64,000 nucleotides of DNA from Hymenobacter sublimis (GCF_023101345.1 NZ_CP095848.1:2797297-2861296); one strand, 5' to 3'. Counted from the stretch's first letter, positions 15,770 to 24,700 are shown. The notes: generated by a model not told the origin, from the letters alone. Numbers and translations are program-made.

Positions 15770-17589
15770 TGTCTTCCAATCTGACCTGCTACCCCGCCGC
15801 GCTCCGCTCTTTGTTGCTGGGCTTGTCGGGGTTGCTGTTTTCGTTTGCGGTGCTACACCGCACGCCTGCCGAGCAGGTAAAAAGCTACTACGATGACCAT
15901 TTGAAGCGCCTACACGCGGCCCTAACCCACTTTCAGCAGCGCACCTACCAGGCCGATACCACCGCCCTACGAGTTGAGTTTGCCGCTTGCCGGCGGGAGT
16001 ACAAGCACCTGGAATTTGCCGTGGAATATTACTACCCGCACGCGGCGGGCCGCATCAACGGGGCGGCCCTACCCGAAACGGAGCCGGGCGAGCCGGGCGA
16101 GGTTATTCAGCCCAGCGGGTTTCAGGTGCTGGAAGAAATCGTGTTTGCGGCTCCCGATACCCGCGCCAACCGGGACCTGGTTCATCAGGAAATCGACAAC
16201 CTGCTGTTTCAGGTGCAGCAGTTGGAGCGCCAAGCTCCCCACCTGGCTTTTTCCGACGCCGAAGTGTTTGACGCCCTGCGCCTGAACCTGTACCGGCTGG
16301 CCGCCAAGGGAGTTTCTGGTTTCGACTCCCCGGCGGCGCACGCCTCCCTGCCCGAAGCGGCTGTTACCCTACAGGCTACCCGAGAGGTAGTAAGCCTGTT
16401 TGACGCGCCAGCAGCCCTCACTACCCATTTGCGCCGCTGCGAAGCGGCCGTAGCCACCTCCGGGCAAGACTTCAACTCCTTTGACCGCGCCCGTTTCTTC
16501 GTGCGCTATTTCAACCCGGCCCTGGCTGCCCTGCGCGAGGCCCAGCAGCAGCGGCAGATTCCCTTCCTAGCTACCCGCCGGGCGGTGCGGGCTGATGCGG
16601 CTAGCTTTTTCGTGGCCGATGCATTTGACCCCGGATTTTTTGCCCCCGCCGATGCGGCCGCGCCCACTCCGGCGGTGCTGGCCCTCGGCGAAGCCTTGTT
16701 TCAAGAGCCTATTTTATCGGGGCGCGGCGGGCGCTCCTGCGCCAGCTGCCACGTGCCCACCCAGGCTTACGCGGATGGGTTGCGCGTGAACCGTTCCCTG
16801 CTGGCCGAGGCGGAGTTAGAGCGCAACACCCCTACCCTGCTCAACGCCGCCCTGCAGCCCGATCAGTTCTACGACAGCCGGGTGCATTTCCTAGAAGATC
16901 AGGTGCACGCAGTCGTGTCCAGCAAAGCCGAAATGGGCGGCCAGCTCAGTGAGGCACCGGCCCTGCTGCGGCGCAAAGGCGCCTACCCCAAGCTATTTGC
17001 CCAGGCCTTTACTACCGAGCGTGAGCCTGTTACTGAGCGCAACATCCGACGTGCGGTGGCGGCTTACGTCCGCTCCCTGGTGCGCCTCAACAGCCGCTTC
17101 GACCAGTTTCTGCGCGGCGACACGGCCGTGCTGAGCAGCCGGGAAATCCTGGGGTTCAACCTGTTCATGGGCAAGGCCCAGTGCGGTACCTGCCACTACC
17201 TGCCCCTGTTCAACGGCACCGTGCCGCCCCTCTACGACAAAACCGAAAGCGAAGTGCTAGGCGTGCCTACCTCGGCCGATACCCTGCACCCAACCCTGGA
17301 CACCGACCAAGGCAAGTTTCTGCTTTACGGCATTGCCCACCAGCGACACGCTTTCAAAACTCCTACCGTCCGTAATGCTGCCCTTACCGCTCCCTACATG
17401 CACAACGGCGCGTACCAAACCCTGGAGCAGGTCCTGGACTTCTACAACCGAGGCGGCGGCACCGGCCTGGGCCTCTCCGTTCCTACCCAAACTCTAGCCG
17501 AGGACAAGCTTAAGCTAAGCCCAGCCGAGCAGCAGGCTATTATTGCCTTCCTTAAGTCTTTGAACGATATGCAGGGGGTAGTTTATTGA
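15769..17589 (+). CDS. di-haem cytochrome c peroxidase (MauG/CCP family) with long N-terminal domain
   Basis: A 606-residue exported protein with an N-terminal hydrophobic anchor (residues 12-27, LLLGLSGLLFSFAVL). The first 290 residues are helical and have no motif I recognise. The C-terminal half is a bacterial CCP: haem motifs CASCH (about residue 324) and CGTCH (about 472), plus FKTPTVRNAALTAPYMHNG near the end. CCPs reduce hydrogen peroxide with electrons from small cytochromes; MauG relatives oxidise protein residues. The oddity is its coupling to a PhoX phosphatase and an LRR protein. Confidence 0.9.
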   Translation: MSSNLTCYPAALRSLLLGLSGLLFSFAVLHRTPAEQVKSYYDDHLKRLHAALTHFQQRTYQADTTALRVEFAACRREYKHLEFAVEYYYPHAAGRINGAALPETEPGEPGEVIQPSGFQVLEEIVFAAPDTRANRDLVHQEIDNLLFQVQQLERQAPHLAFSDAEVFDALRLNLYRLAAKGVSGFDSPAAHASLPEAAVTLQATREVVSLFDAPAALTTHLRRCEAAVATSGQDFNSFDRARFFVRYFNPALAALREAQQQRQIPFLATRRAVRADAASFFVADAFDPGFFAPADAAAPTPAVLALGEALFQEPILSGRGGRSCASCHVPTQAYADGLRVNRSLLAEAELERNTPTLLNAALQPDQFYDSRVHFLEDQVHAVVSSKAEMGGQLSEAPALLRRKGAYPKLFAQAFTTEREPVTERNIRRAVAAYVRSLVRLNSRFDQFLRGDTAVLSSREILGFNLFMGKAQCGTCHYLPLFNGTVPPLYDKTESEVLGVPTSADTLHPTLDTDQGKFLLYGIAHQRHAFKTPTVRNAALTAPYMHNGAYQTLEQVLDFYNRGGGTGLGLSVPTQTLAEDKLKLSPAEQQAIIAFLKSLNDMQGVVY

Positions 17590-17743
17590 TATAAAATGCT
17601 CCAGTATGGCGCTTTTAGTATGCTATATCAGCTATGTTACTCAATGCAAAAGTTATAATACAAATCGAAGTCATTCTCATCATCCGACGTCCTATCTTGC
17701 ACTTATGCAAAATTCGTAATCAACAAGAAAAACCTACTTGGCT

Positions 17744-17983
17744 ATGAAATACAGAAGCGAATATGAGCAGCAGAAAGACGCACGGTTTGTTTATATATGC
17801 AACCTAATATTCTCTGGGCTAGGTGGTGGAGCTGTTGGCGCTGCTCTATGCATGATACTGAATGCCCTGTTTCTACACGTAGATCTATATGGATCATGTT
17901 TGTATGTCATACTATCATTGATTCTTGGAGCATGCATATCAGTAGCCATTTGTGCGCATCACCACAACACCCATACTAAATAA
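17744..17983 (+). CDS. small two-helix membrane protein, low GC
   Basis: A 79-residue product, MKYRSEYEQQKDARFVYICN, then two hydrophobic helices (about 20-42 and 48-68) and a histidine-rich end (CAHHHNTHTK). ATG at 17744 is used; the TTG two codons earlier is unlikely. No family recognised. The stretch 17590-18020 is clearly lower in GC than the rest, and a shared terminator follows. Confidence 0.55.
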   Translation: MKYRSEYEQQKDARFVYICNLIFSGLGGGAVGAALCMILNALFLHVDLYGSCLYVILSLILGACISVAICAHHHNTHTK

Positions 17984-18030
17984 TGCAGATGCACTTAGTA
18001 AACTATTGTATCCTGTTATATTAAAACCTC

Positions 18031-18071
18031 AAAAGCCCCGCCCTGAGTAAATAGCTTCCGGCGGGGCTTTT
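18031..18071. terminator. bidirectional terminator
   Basis: AAAAGCCCCGCC (18031-18042) pairs with GGCGGGGCTTTT (18060-18071); A and T runs on both sides serve both the small membrane gene and the convergent ABC-F gene. Confidence 0.85.
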
Positions 18072-18090
18072 CAATTTTATCAGGCGGGTT

Positions 18091-20001
18091 CTACATTTCC
18101 GCCAGCATTTCCCAACGGTCGTTGAGCTGGGCTAGCTCTTTTTTTACCTGCTCAAACTTGAGGGTAGCGTCCTTGAGTTGGGCGGCGTTCTGATAGATCT
18201 GGGGGTCGGCGAGTTGAGCTTCGTACTGGGCCAGCTCCTTTTCCCGCTCGTCAATCTTCTTTTCTACCTCGGCCAGCTCCTTTAAGGCTTTCTTCTGGTC
18301 GGGCGAAGGCGTTTTGGCGGGTGTAGCGTCTACTTTCTTTTCCTCCTTGGGCAGAGGTTTCGGAGCCGATGGCGAGGGTAGGCCGGCTTTTTTAGCGGCC
18401 TTTTCGCGGTCCTCCTGCCACTGCTCGTACTCGTTGTAGGTGCCGGGGTACTCCTTCAGTTGGTAATCTTCGATGTACCAGATTTTGTTGGCCACATTCT
18501 CCACAAAGAAACGGTCGTGGCTAATCACGATGTAGGTACCCTGATACTGATCCAGGGCCTGAATCAGGATGTTCACTGACTGCATGTCCAGGTGGTTGGT
18601 CGGTTCGTCGAGGAGTAAGAAGTTGGCCTCCGAAATCAGGGTTTTGGCCAGGGCCACGCGGCTTTTCTCGCCCCCGCTGAGCACCTTGATTTTCTTGTAC
18701 ACGTCGTCGCCGGTGAACAGGAAGGAGCCCAGCACGGAGCGCAGCTCCATTTCTGAGCGCTTCGAGCCGGCCTCCACCATTTCCTGCAGAATCTCATTCT
18801 CAATGCGCAGACTTTCCAGCTGGTGCTGGGCGTAGAACGACATGATGACGTTATGGCCCAACTGGTGGTTGCCGGCAGATGGCGCCTCCGAGCCCGCTAC
18901 CAGGCGCATCAGCGTGGACTTGCCCTTGCCGTTGGCCCCAATAAGGGCAATTTTGTCGCCGCGCTCAATGTGGACGTGGGTATCGCGGAAGATGGTTTTC
19001 TCCCCGTATTTCTTGCCCACGTGCTCCATGCGTAGGATGTGGCGGCCGGGCGTGACGGTGAAGTTGAACTTGATGTTCACGCGGGCGTCGTCCTGGGCTA
19101 CGTCGTCGATGCGCTCCAGCTTATCCAGCATCTTCACGCGGCTTTGGGCCTGCTTGGCTTTGCTGGCCTTGGCCTTGAACCGCTCAATAAAGCGCTCCGC
19201 CTGCCGAATCTGGGCCTGCTGGTTTTCGAAGGCGCCCTTTTGAATGGCGTTGCGCTCTTCCTTTTCTTCGAGGTAGAAGCTATAATTGCCGGCGTAGGGC
19301 ACCAGCTTGCCGCCCGTTACCTCCACCGTGGTGTTGGTGGTGCGGTCCAGGAATTCCCGGTCGTGGCTCACGATGATAACGGCACCCTCGTAGCCAGCCA
19401 GGTAGTTTTCAATCCACTTAATGGAGGGCAAGTCCAAGTGGTTGGTTGGTTCGTCGAGCAGGAGTAGCGAGGGTTGCTGGAGCAGGATTTTGGCCAGCAT
19501 CACGCGCATGCGCCAGCCCCCCGAGAACAGCTTCAGGGGGCGCTGCAGCTCCTCCGTGGTAAAGCCCAAGCCTTCCAGGATTTCCTCAGCGCGGGCCTGC
19601 ATGGTGTAGCCGCCCAGAGCCTCGAACCGCTCCTGCAGGGTCGCCAGCTTTTCTACCAGGTCGTCGGTGTAGTTGGTTTCGAACTCCAGCAGCACCTCGT
19701 CAATCTTCTTCTGAATCTCCAGAGCCTCGGCAAAAGCCTGCATGGCCACCACCAGAATGGATTCGTGGGAGTCGTAGCTAAGCAAATCCTGGTTTAGGAA
19801 GCCCAGGCTCACGTCCTTGCTCATGGAGATGCTACCACCGTCGGGCTTGTACTCACCCACCAGAATACGCAGCAGCGTCGATTTGCCCCGGCCGTTGAGC
19901 CCAATGAGGCCAATCTTATCCTTGGGCTTAATATGCAGGTTGGCCTTGTCGTAGAGGGTACGCGAGCCGAAATGAAAGTCGAGGTCGGTAATGGAAATCA
20001 T
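18091..20001 (-). CDS. ABC-F family ribosome-associated ATPase
   Basis: A 636-residue protein with two ABC domains and no membrane segments. Walker A motifs are GLNGRGKST (about 34) and GANGKGKST (about 362); ABC signatures are LFSGGWRMR and LSGGEKSR; both Walker B regions read LLLDEPTNHLD. A linker rich in charged residues joins them (EKEERNAIQKGAFENQQAQI...KAKQAQSRVKMLDKL), and a Lys/Glu coiled coil forms the end (ALKELAEVEKKID). This is the Uup/YdiF-like type of ABC-F, which acts on ribosomal E-site states. A -7 box sits 20 bases before the start. Confidence 0.93.
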   Translation of the reverse strand: MISITDLDFHFGSRTLYDKANLHIKPKDKIGLIGLNGRGKSTLLRILVGEYKPDGGSISMSKDVSLGFLNQDLLSYDSHESILVVAMQAFAEALEIQKKIDEVLLEFETNYTDDLVEKLATLQERFEALGGYTMQARAEEILEGLGFTTEELQRPLKLFSGGWRMRVMLAKILLQQPSLLLLDEPTNHLDLPSIKWIENYLAGYEGAVIIVSHDREFLDRTTNTTVEVTGGKLVPYAGNYSFYLEEKEERNAIQKGAFENQQAQIRQAERFIERFKAKASKAKQAQSRVKMLDKLERIDDVAQDDARVNIKFNFTVTPGRHILRMEHVGKKYGEKTIFRDTHVHIERGDKIALIGANGKGKSTLMRLVAGSEAPSAGNHQLGHNVIMSFYAQHQLESLRIENEILQEMVEAGSKRSEMELRSVLGSFLFTGDDVYKKIKVLSGGEKSRVALAKTLISEANFLLLDEPTNHLDMQSVNILIQALDQYQGTYIVISHDRFFVENVANKIWYIEDYQLKEYPGTYNEYEQWQEDREKAAKKAGLPSPSAPKPLPKEEKKVDATPAKTPSPDQKKALKELAEVEKKIDEREKELAQYEAQLADPQIYQNAAQLKDATLKFEQVKKELAQLNDRWEMLAEM

Positions 20002-20021
20002 CCTACTTTGCTATGAAGCTG

Positions 20022-20029
20022 CAAAGGTA
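20022..20029 (-). promoter_or_regulatory. -7 promoter element TACCTTTG for the ABC-F gene
   Basis: On the minus strand TACCTTTG lies about 20 bases before the ATG at 20001, which implies a very short 5' leader. No matching -33 motif seen. Confidence 0.45.
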
Positions 20030-20161
20030 CGGGTTTTGGACGGAGGGTATTTCTATACTTATGACCTAGTCTCTATAAAGTTTGCCGCACTTTGCCAGGC
20101 CCACCAACAGCTTGTATCTTGCCAGCAACGTACGGTAAACACCCCTCCAACACGGTTGCCT

Positions 20162-20374
20162 ATGAACGGCGAAACCCCGGCTGTTGGAGCAGACCGGGGT
20201 TTCAAGAAGTGGGTGCTGGTACACCCTAACTTCTACTCGGAAATGAAGAAAGTGCGTACGGAAGGGAAACAAGTCAGCAAGGCTGGTTGGTTTCCCGTTC
20301 TTCTAGAGCTGAGCAAAACAGCTTTGGGAGCGGTAATTAGAGCCGTAGTCAGCTACTGGCTCGAACACCGGTAA
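20162..20374 (+). CDS. small hypothetical protein, 70 aa
   Basis: The product runs MNGETPAVGADRGFKKWVLV, then a basic middle and an amphipathic or weakly hydrophobic C-terminal helix (LLELSKTALGAVIRAVVSYW). I do not recognise it. A clean terminator starts six bases after the stop, and the region does not belong to neighbouring genes, which supports a real short transcript. It could be a small membrane-associated peptide. Confidence 0.55.
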   Translation: MNGETPAVGADRGFKKWVLVHPNFYSEMKKVRTEGKQVSKAGWFPVLLELSKTALGAVIRAVVSYWLEHR

Positions 20375-20379
20375 AGTGG

Positions 20380-20418
20380 TGGCAGGCGACCCGTTTGGCT
20401 GCCTGCCATTTTGCTTTT
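20380..20418 (+). terminator. terminator after the 70-aa gene
   Basis: TGGCAGGC (20380-20387) pairs with GCCTGCCA (20401-20408), followed by TTTTGCTTTT. Confidence 0.75.
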
Positions 20419-20497
20419 AACTGATGCAAAGATGGGAAGGTTGCGTAAATATTCAACACCCGTTGAAATTTCAACTTGCTCACCGAAAGCCGATTTA

Positions 20498-21097
20498 CTA
20501 CACGCCCTCAAACACCTCCGCCCACTCCATCTGCAGTTCCGGCAAGGTAGCCACCGGAATCAGGCCGGGCGCGTAAAACTCGCCGCGTAGCTCGTAGCGG
20601 CCATCTTCGCCTAGCAGACATACTACTACGTTTTTCTGCTCGGGCGTTACCATCCAATATTCGCGCACGCCTACCTCCTCGTAAAGGTCGAACTTCTCCT
20701 TCGTGTCGCGGGAAACGTTGCCGGGCGAGAGGATTTCGATAATCCAGTCGGGGGCACCGAGGCAGCCGCGGTCGTCGAGCTTCTGCAGGTCGCAGATGAC
20801 ACAGATATCGGGCTGCACCACGGTTTCAATGCTGGCGTCGCCGTTGGGGGTAGCGCGGGTCAGACGCACATCAAACGGAGCATGATACATCTTGCAGTGC
20901 TTGCCCCGCAGGAACTGCATAATAGAAAACTCGATGTTGCGAGTAATATCTTGGTGCTGCCGCTTTGGGGCGGGGCTCATCAGGCGCACCCGGCCCCGAA
21001 TTAGTTCTACCCACTCCGAGAGCTGCCAAGTCAAATAGTCGGCGTAAGTATACGTCTTCGTGAAGTCGAGTTGGGAAAGCTGCGTGATGGGAGCCAT
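20498..21097 (-). CDS. Uma2 family nuclease-like protein (DUF820)
   Basis: A 199-residue PD-(D/E)xK-fold protein. The family core is visible: YLTWQLSEWVELIRGRVRLMSPAP, VQPDICVICD, PDWIIEILSPGNVSRDTKEKFDLYEE and VREYWMVTPE; the D..E.K catalytic set is in place. Uma2 proteins are widespread, often in many copies, and their biological role is unclear. A frame nine codons longer exists, but its ATG at 21124 would fall within a -7 promoter box, so ATG at 21095-21097 is preferred. Confidence 0.87.
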   Translation of the reverse strand: MAPITQLSQLDFTKTYTYADYLTWQLSEWVELIRGRVRLMSPAPKRQHQDITRNIEFSIMQFLRGKHCKMYHAPFDVRLTRATPNGDASIETVVQPDICVICDLQKLDDRGCLGAPDWIIEILSPGNVSRDTKEKFDLYEEVGVREYWMVTPEQKNVVVCLLGEDGRYELRGEFYAPGLIPVATLPELQMEWAEVFEGV

Positions 21098-21121
21098 GGG
21101 AAAGCCGTGGTGAGTCTTAAA

Positions 21122-21129
21122 CAAAGATA
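21122..21129 (-). promoter_or_regulatory. -7 promoter element TATCTTTG for the Uma2 gene
   Basis: An exact TAnnTTTG match on the minus strand, about 25 bases before the chosen start. It helps decide the start because the alternative ATG overlaps it. Confidence 0.5.
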
Positions 21130-21212
21130 ATATTTACAATTACGGGATATTTCGCCGCCGCTTTTGTAGTAAACCGCCCAAACTGCCTCTTCCCTACCCC
21201 GTACACCTGTGC

Positions 21213-21755
21213 ATGAACCGTCCTTTCTCTCCTCTACCCCTTGCCCTAGTTTTGGTCGTTGCCGCCTGCCGCTCGGAGCAGGAAACCTCCGTAGCCGAGG
21301 CCCGCGACAACGTACCGGCCGCCGTAAAAGGTGAGATGTCGACGACGGAAACGGTGGGTGCTACCGGCCGCAACCACGGCTACATCCGGCGCTTCTACCA
21401 GCAGAAAGGTCAGTACTACGTCACCGTCGACTACATCCAGTTCCTAAACGGAGCCGATGCCGTGGCCGCAGCTCAGCGTAAAGGCGACGCTCAAGTGGAC
21501 GTGCAAAACGGCGACACGATTTACTCGGTCTTCAACGATTACTACATCGTAAATGACAGCCCGCGCCAGCGCACCTTTCGCCTCGCTGACCAGGCCGTGC
21601 TAACGCTCTGGAACAAAACCGGTGAGCTGCGCCAGTACAACGCTACTCCCGCCGAGGTGGTAGCTCAAGGCACGGATGTATTTCGCTATGCTCCCTTTAT
21701 CGTTGAGACCCGGCAGAACGTGGTAACCAGCGTAACGGAGCAGTACGTACCCTAA
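21213..21755 (+). CDS. lipoprotein of unknown function
   Basis: A 180-residue product; MNRPFSPLPLALVLVVAACR has a lipobox VAAC, so it is probably lipid-anchored at residue 19. The mature part contains YIRRFYQQKGQYYVTVDYIQFL, then a region resembling uncharacterised proteins of Bacteroidota with a GDTIYSVFNDYYIVND segment. No catalytic motif is seen. It is divergent from the Uma2 gene and is followed by the small acidic gene about 100 bases later. Confidence 0.75.
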   Translation: MNRPFSPLPLALVLVVAACRSEQETSVAEARDNVPAAVKGEMSTTETVGATGRNHGYIRRFYQQKGQYYVTVDYIQFLNGADAVAAAQRKGDAQVDVQNGDTIYSVFNDYYIVNDSPRQRTFRLADQAVLTLWNKTGELRQYNATPAEVVAQGTDVFRYAPFIVETRQNVVTSVTEQYVP

Positions 21756-21856
21756 CCGCAGCCAGGCAGTTAGCTGGTTTTTGACGGAAAATCGGCTACG
21801 AATAGCGCTAGGGCCGTATAAGGCCGTATCTGTTCATGTAACGACTCACTACTGCT

Positions 21857-22096
21857 ATGGCAACCAACGACCCCACCAATAACGTGACCGAAAACGACGA
21901 CCTCGCTGAACGCGCCGCCCAAGGCCGGCAGGATGGCAGCCCGGTTGGCCAATCGTCGGGCCGCCCCACCTACGGGGTAGGCGGCTACGAGCTGAACCTT
22001 GACGCGGAAGCCGGCGACGAGGGTGGCTCAGGCAGCGCTACCTCCTCCAACACCCGCACCAGCCGCGGGGAGCACACGGAAGAGGAGCAGCGCTAG
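21857..22096 (+). CDS. small acidic, probably disordered protein, 79 aa
   Basis: The product is rich in Gly, Ser, Asp, Glu, Asn and Thr (MATNDPTNNVTENDDLAERA and an EEEQR end) with no hydrophobic core, so it is likely disordered and hydrophilin-like. I do not recognise a family. A clean start and its own terminator support a gene. Confidence 0.6.
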   Translation: MATNDPTNNVTENDDLAERAAQGRQDGSPVGQSSGRPTYGVGGYELNLDAEAGDEGGSGSATSSNTRTSRGEHTEEEQR

Positions 22097-22120
22097 ACTA
22101 CTCCACTGATTCTAGTTAAC

Positions 22121-22174
22121 CGCAAAAACCGCCCGGCCCTAGTCTGCTTCGATTAGGGCCGCGCGGTTTTTGCG
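22121..22174. terminator. bidirectional terminator
   Basis: CGCAAAAACCGC (22121-22132) pairs with GCGGTTTTTGCG (22163-22174), and inner GGCCCTA/TAGGGCC bases add to the stem. It lies between two convergent genes and has A/T tracts on both sides. Confidence 0.85.
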
Positions 22175-22193
22175 TGTGAGCACTAGGGCGGGG

Positions 22194-23830
22194 CTACCCT
22201 ACAAATGGCGCCTTGAACTCCGGGACTACCCGCTTTTTAGAGGCCTGCTCGTAGGCGTAGGCCAAGGTCAGCAACGGCCCTTCTTGGTAGGCTCCACCCA
22301 CAAACGAAAGGCCGACGGGCAGGCCGTGTACCTGCCCCATGGGCACCGTAATGTGGGGGTAGCCGGCCATGGCGGCTGGCGAAGAAAAGCCGGGGCCGCC
22401 GCCTGAGTCGCCGTTAATCAGGTCGATGCAGCGGGCCGGGGCGTTGGTAATGGCAACGAGACCATCGAGCTTGTTTTCGCGCAGTACGTTGTCGATAGCG
22501 GCGCGGGCACCCTGGTGCGACTTGCGCAGGGCGGCCTGGTACTTGGGGCTTGCCAGGCCTTCCAGCTTGTCAGAAGCTTCCAGGATTTCCTGCTGGAAGA
22601 AAGGCATGGCCTTGGCCTTGTTTTCCGTGTTGAAGCGAATGACATCCGTGAGGGTTTTCACGTTCGCGCCGGCCGTAGCCAGGTACTTGTTCACGCCGTC
22701 TTTGAACTCGTAGAGCAGCACGTCGTACTCGGCTTGGCCCAGGGGGTCGGTAAGCTTTTCTACCTCTACTTCTACCACCGTGGCGCCCTGGGCTTTCAGC
22801 AGCTCCACGGCCTGCTTAAGTAGCGGAATGGCGTCGGAAGCACCGGTCAGATGGCCTTTTTCCACGCCTAGGCGCTTGCCTTTCAACCCGTTCGGGTTCA
22901 GAAATGTGGTGTAGTCGGGCTGTATTTTGCCCGCGCTTTCTTTGGTTACGGCGTCGGCAGCATCCTCCCCAGCCAGGGCACCCAGCAAAATGGCGGCGTC
23001 CTGCACGGTGCGGGTCATGGGGCCGGCTGTATCCTGGGTGGCCGAAATAGGAATGATGCCGGAGCGGCTCCATAGGCCCACCGTGGGCTTAAATCCTACC
23101 AGCCCGCTGCACGACGAAGGAGATACGATGGAGCCATCCGTTTCGGTGCCAATGGCCAAGGCGCAGAGGTTGGCCGCGGCCGCGGCCCCCGAACCGGCGC
23201 TCGAGCCGCTAGGTGTGCGGTCCAGAATGTAGGGATTCTTGGTTTGGCCGCCCCGGCTGCTCCAGCCGCTGGTGGAGCGCGTGGAGCGGAAGTTGGCCCA
23301 CTCGCTCAGGTTGGTTTTGCCCAGCACCACGGCGCCAGCTTCGCGCAACTTCTTCACAATGAAGGCGTCCTGGGCTGCCTTGTGGCCGGCCAGGGCCAAG
23401 GAGCCGGCCGTGGTCTGCTGCTTGTCGGCGGTATCAATATTATCCTTGATCAGCACCGGAATACCGTGCAAGGGGCCGCGCAGCTTGCCGTTTTTGCGCT
23501 CCTGGTCCAGGGTATCGGCAATGCTGAGCGCATCGGGGTTTACCTCAATAACCGACCGGAGCTTGGGCCCAGCCTTATCAATGGCCTCAATCCGCTCCAG
23601 GTACAGCTCCGTAATGCGGCGGGCGGTTAGCTGCCCGCTCTTCATTTTTTCCTGCAGCGCCGTTACCGTGGCTTCGTGCAGTTCAAAATCGGTAGCGGCG
23701 GCATCGCCGGCAGCGGCGGCGCCTTCCGGGGTAGTGTTTTTTTCGCCCCCGTGGAGCAAGCCGCGAGGGAAAACGAGGACAGCGCCAGTCCGGCCAGGGA
23801 GCCGTTGCGCAGAAATAGTCGGCGGTTCAT
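22194..23830 (-). CDS. amidase signature family protein, frameshifted behind its signal peptide
   Basis: The body, about 520 residues, is an amidase-signature enzyme: PVLIKDNIDT with the catalytic lysine, the GSSAGSGAAAAANLCALAIGTETDGSI serine region (broken here into GSSAGSGAAAAA and GTETDGSI) and GLVGFKPTVGLWSR. The family hydrolyses amides. The natural start is ATG at 23828-23830, giving MNRRLFLRNGSLAGLALSSF and then SLAACSTGA, a lipoprotein signal with twin arginines. That frame leaves the body's frame at a run of seven A on the coding strand (23737-23743); one extra A would join them. Either a sequencing error, a mutation, or slippage on the A run. Without a shift, only an N-terminally altered protein could be made. 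Confidence 0.85.
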
Positions 23831-24157
23831 AGAGAAGTAGGGTTTCGCCTGTCAAGATAGAGGGGAATCCGATGCGGCGCACGCGCCAGGCCAGGGCCGA
23901 CCGAAAATTCCTTCCGCTGCCAGCAAAGGAGGCACTAACTGCATATGCAAAAGCCAGAAAGCACGTTATCAGGCGCGGGCAACAATTTATGTCGGTACAT
24001 GAACCAGCAGGCTCGATTCCTCCGTAGCTTCGGGCTCTTGATTCCGTCCTTCATCCGGTCCTCGTTTTCCAAGCTAGACCTGATGAACCCAGTATTCCGG
24101 TTTTTGGCTGTTTCCTGACCCGTTGACAGGCAGCTATCGTCTACTTTTTTCTTATGT
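23831..24157. other. divergent intergenic region, about 330 bases
   Basis: Lies between the amidase and the STAS-like gene. I see no gene, no strong hairpin and no exact -7 box; CTATCTTGA on the minus strand near 23855 is a weak promoter candidate for the amidase. Confidence 0.3.
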
Positions 24158-24550
24158 ATGCAGCATATTATTATTGACTCGCCGGGCATTACCATTAGCT
24201 ACGACTACCATAATAAATGGCTTTACGTGAACTGGTGGGGCGAGCATAACCAGGAGTCGGGCCGGGCGGGTTGCGACCTGATTCTGACGGTTTTAAGTGA
24301 ATGGCCTGCCGCAAAAATTTTGAACGATAACTCCAACGTCACGCGAGCCGCTCTTCAGCTTACTACCTGGGGCATTTCCTGGCTGCGCGATATGTACGCG
24401 GCGGGTTTGCGCTACCTGGCCTGGGTGTACGCCCCCGATTTCCAGGGCCGCGCAGCCGCCGACAAAATGATGCGCTACCTGGAAAAACCCCTGGTAGCTA
24501 CTTTCGACGACGTGGCCTCGGCCTACACATGGCTCCGGCAGCAGAAATAA
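24158..24550 (+). CDS. STAS/SpoIIAA-like domain protein
   Basis: A 130-residue soluble product with alternating beta and helix pattern: ITISYDYHNKWLYVNWWGEH, then a helix, ILNDNSNVTRAAL, a long helix, LRYLAWVYAPDF and FDDVASAYTWLRQ. The topology and length resemble the SpoIIAA-like STAS family found in Bacteroidota. Ligand and role unknown. Solo gene. Confidence 0.6.
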   Translation: MQHIIIDSPGITISYDYHNKWLYVNWWGEHNQESGRAGCDLILTVLSEWPAAKILNDNSNVTRAALQLTTWGISWLRDMYAAGLRYLAWVYAPDFQGRAAADKMMRYLEKPLVATFDDVASAYTWLRQQK

Positions 24551-24700
24551 GCTCGCGTTAGGCAGGAAATAGTGCCCAGCAACTCACGCAAGCAGCGTGA
24601 ACTAACTCGCTCCGCCAACGCCAGCACGCTAAACCCACTGAGTACAAAGGTGAGTAACCGTAACTAAGCTGCTGGCAATAAATACCTCATTCGTTGAGCG

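Noticed and set aside
20498-21124. Longer start of the Uma2 protein at 21124
   Set aside because: The ATG overlaps an exact -7 promoter box, and the family begins later; 21097 is preferred.
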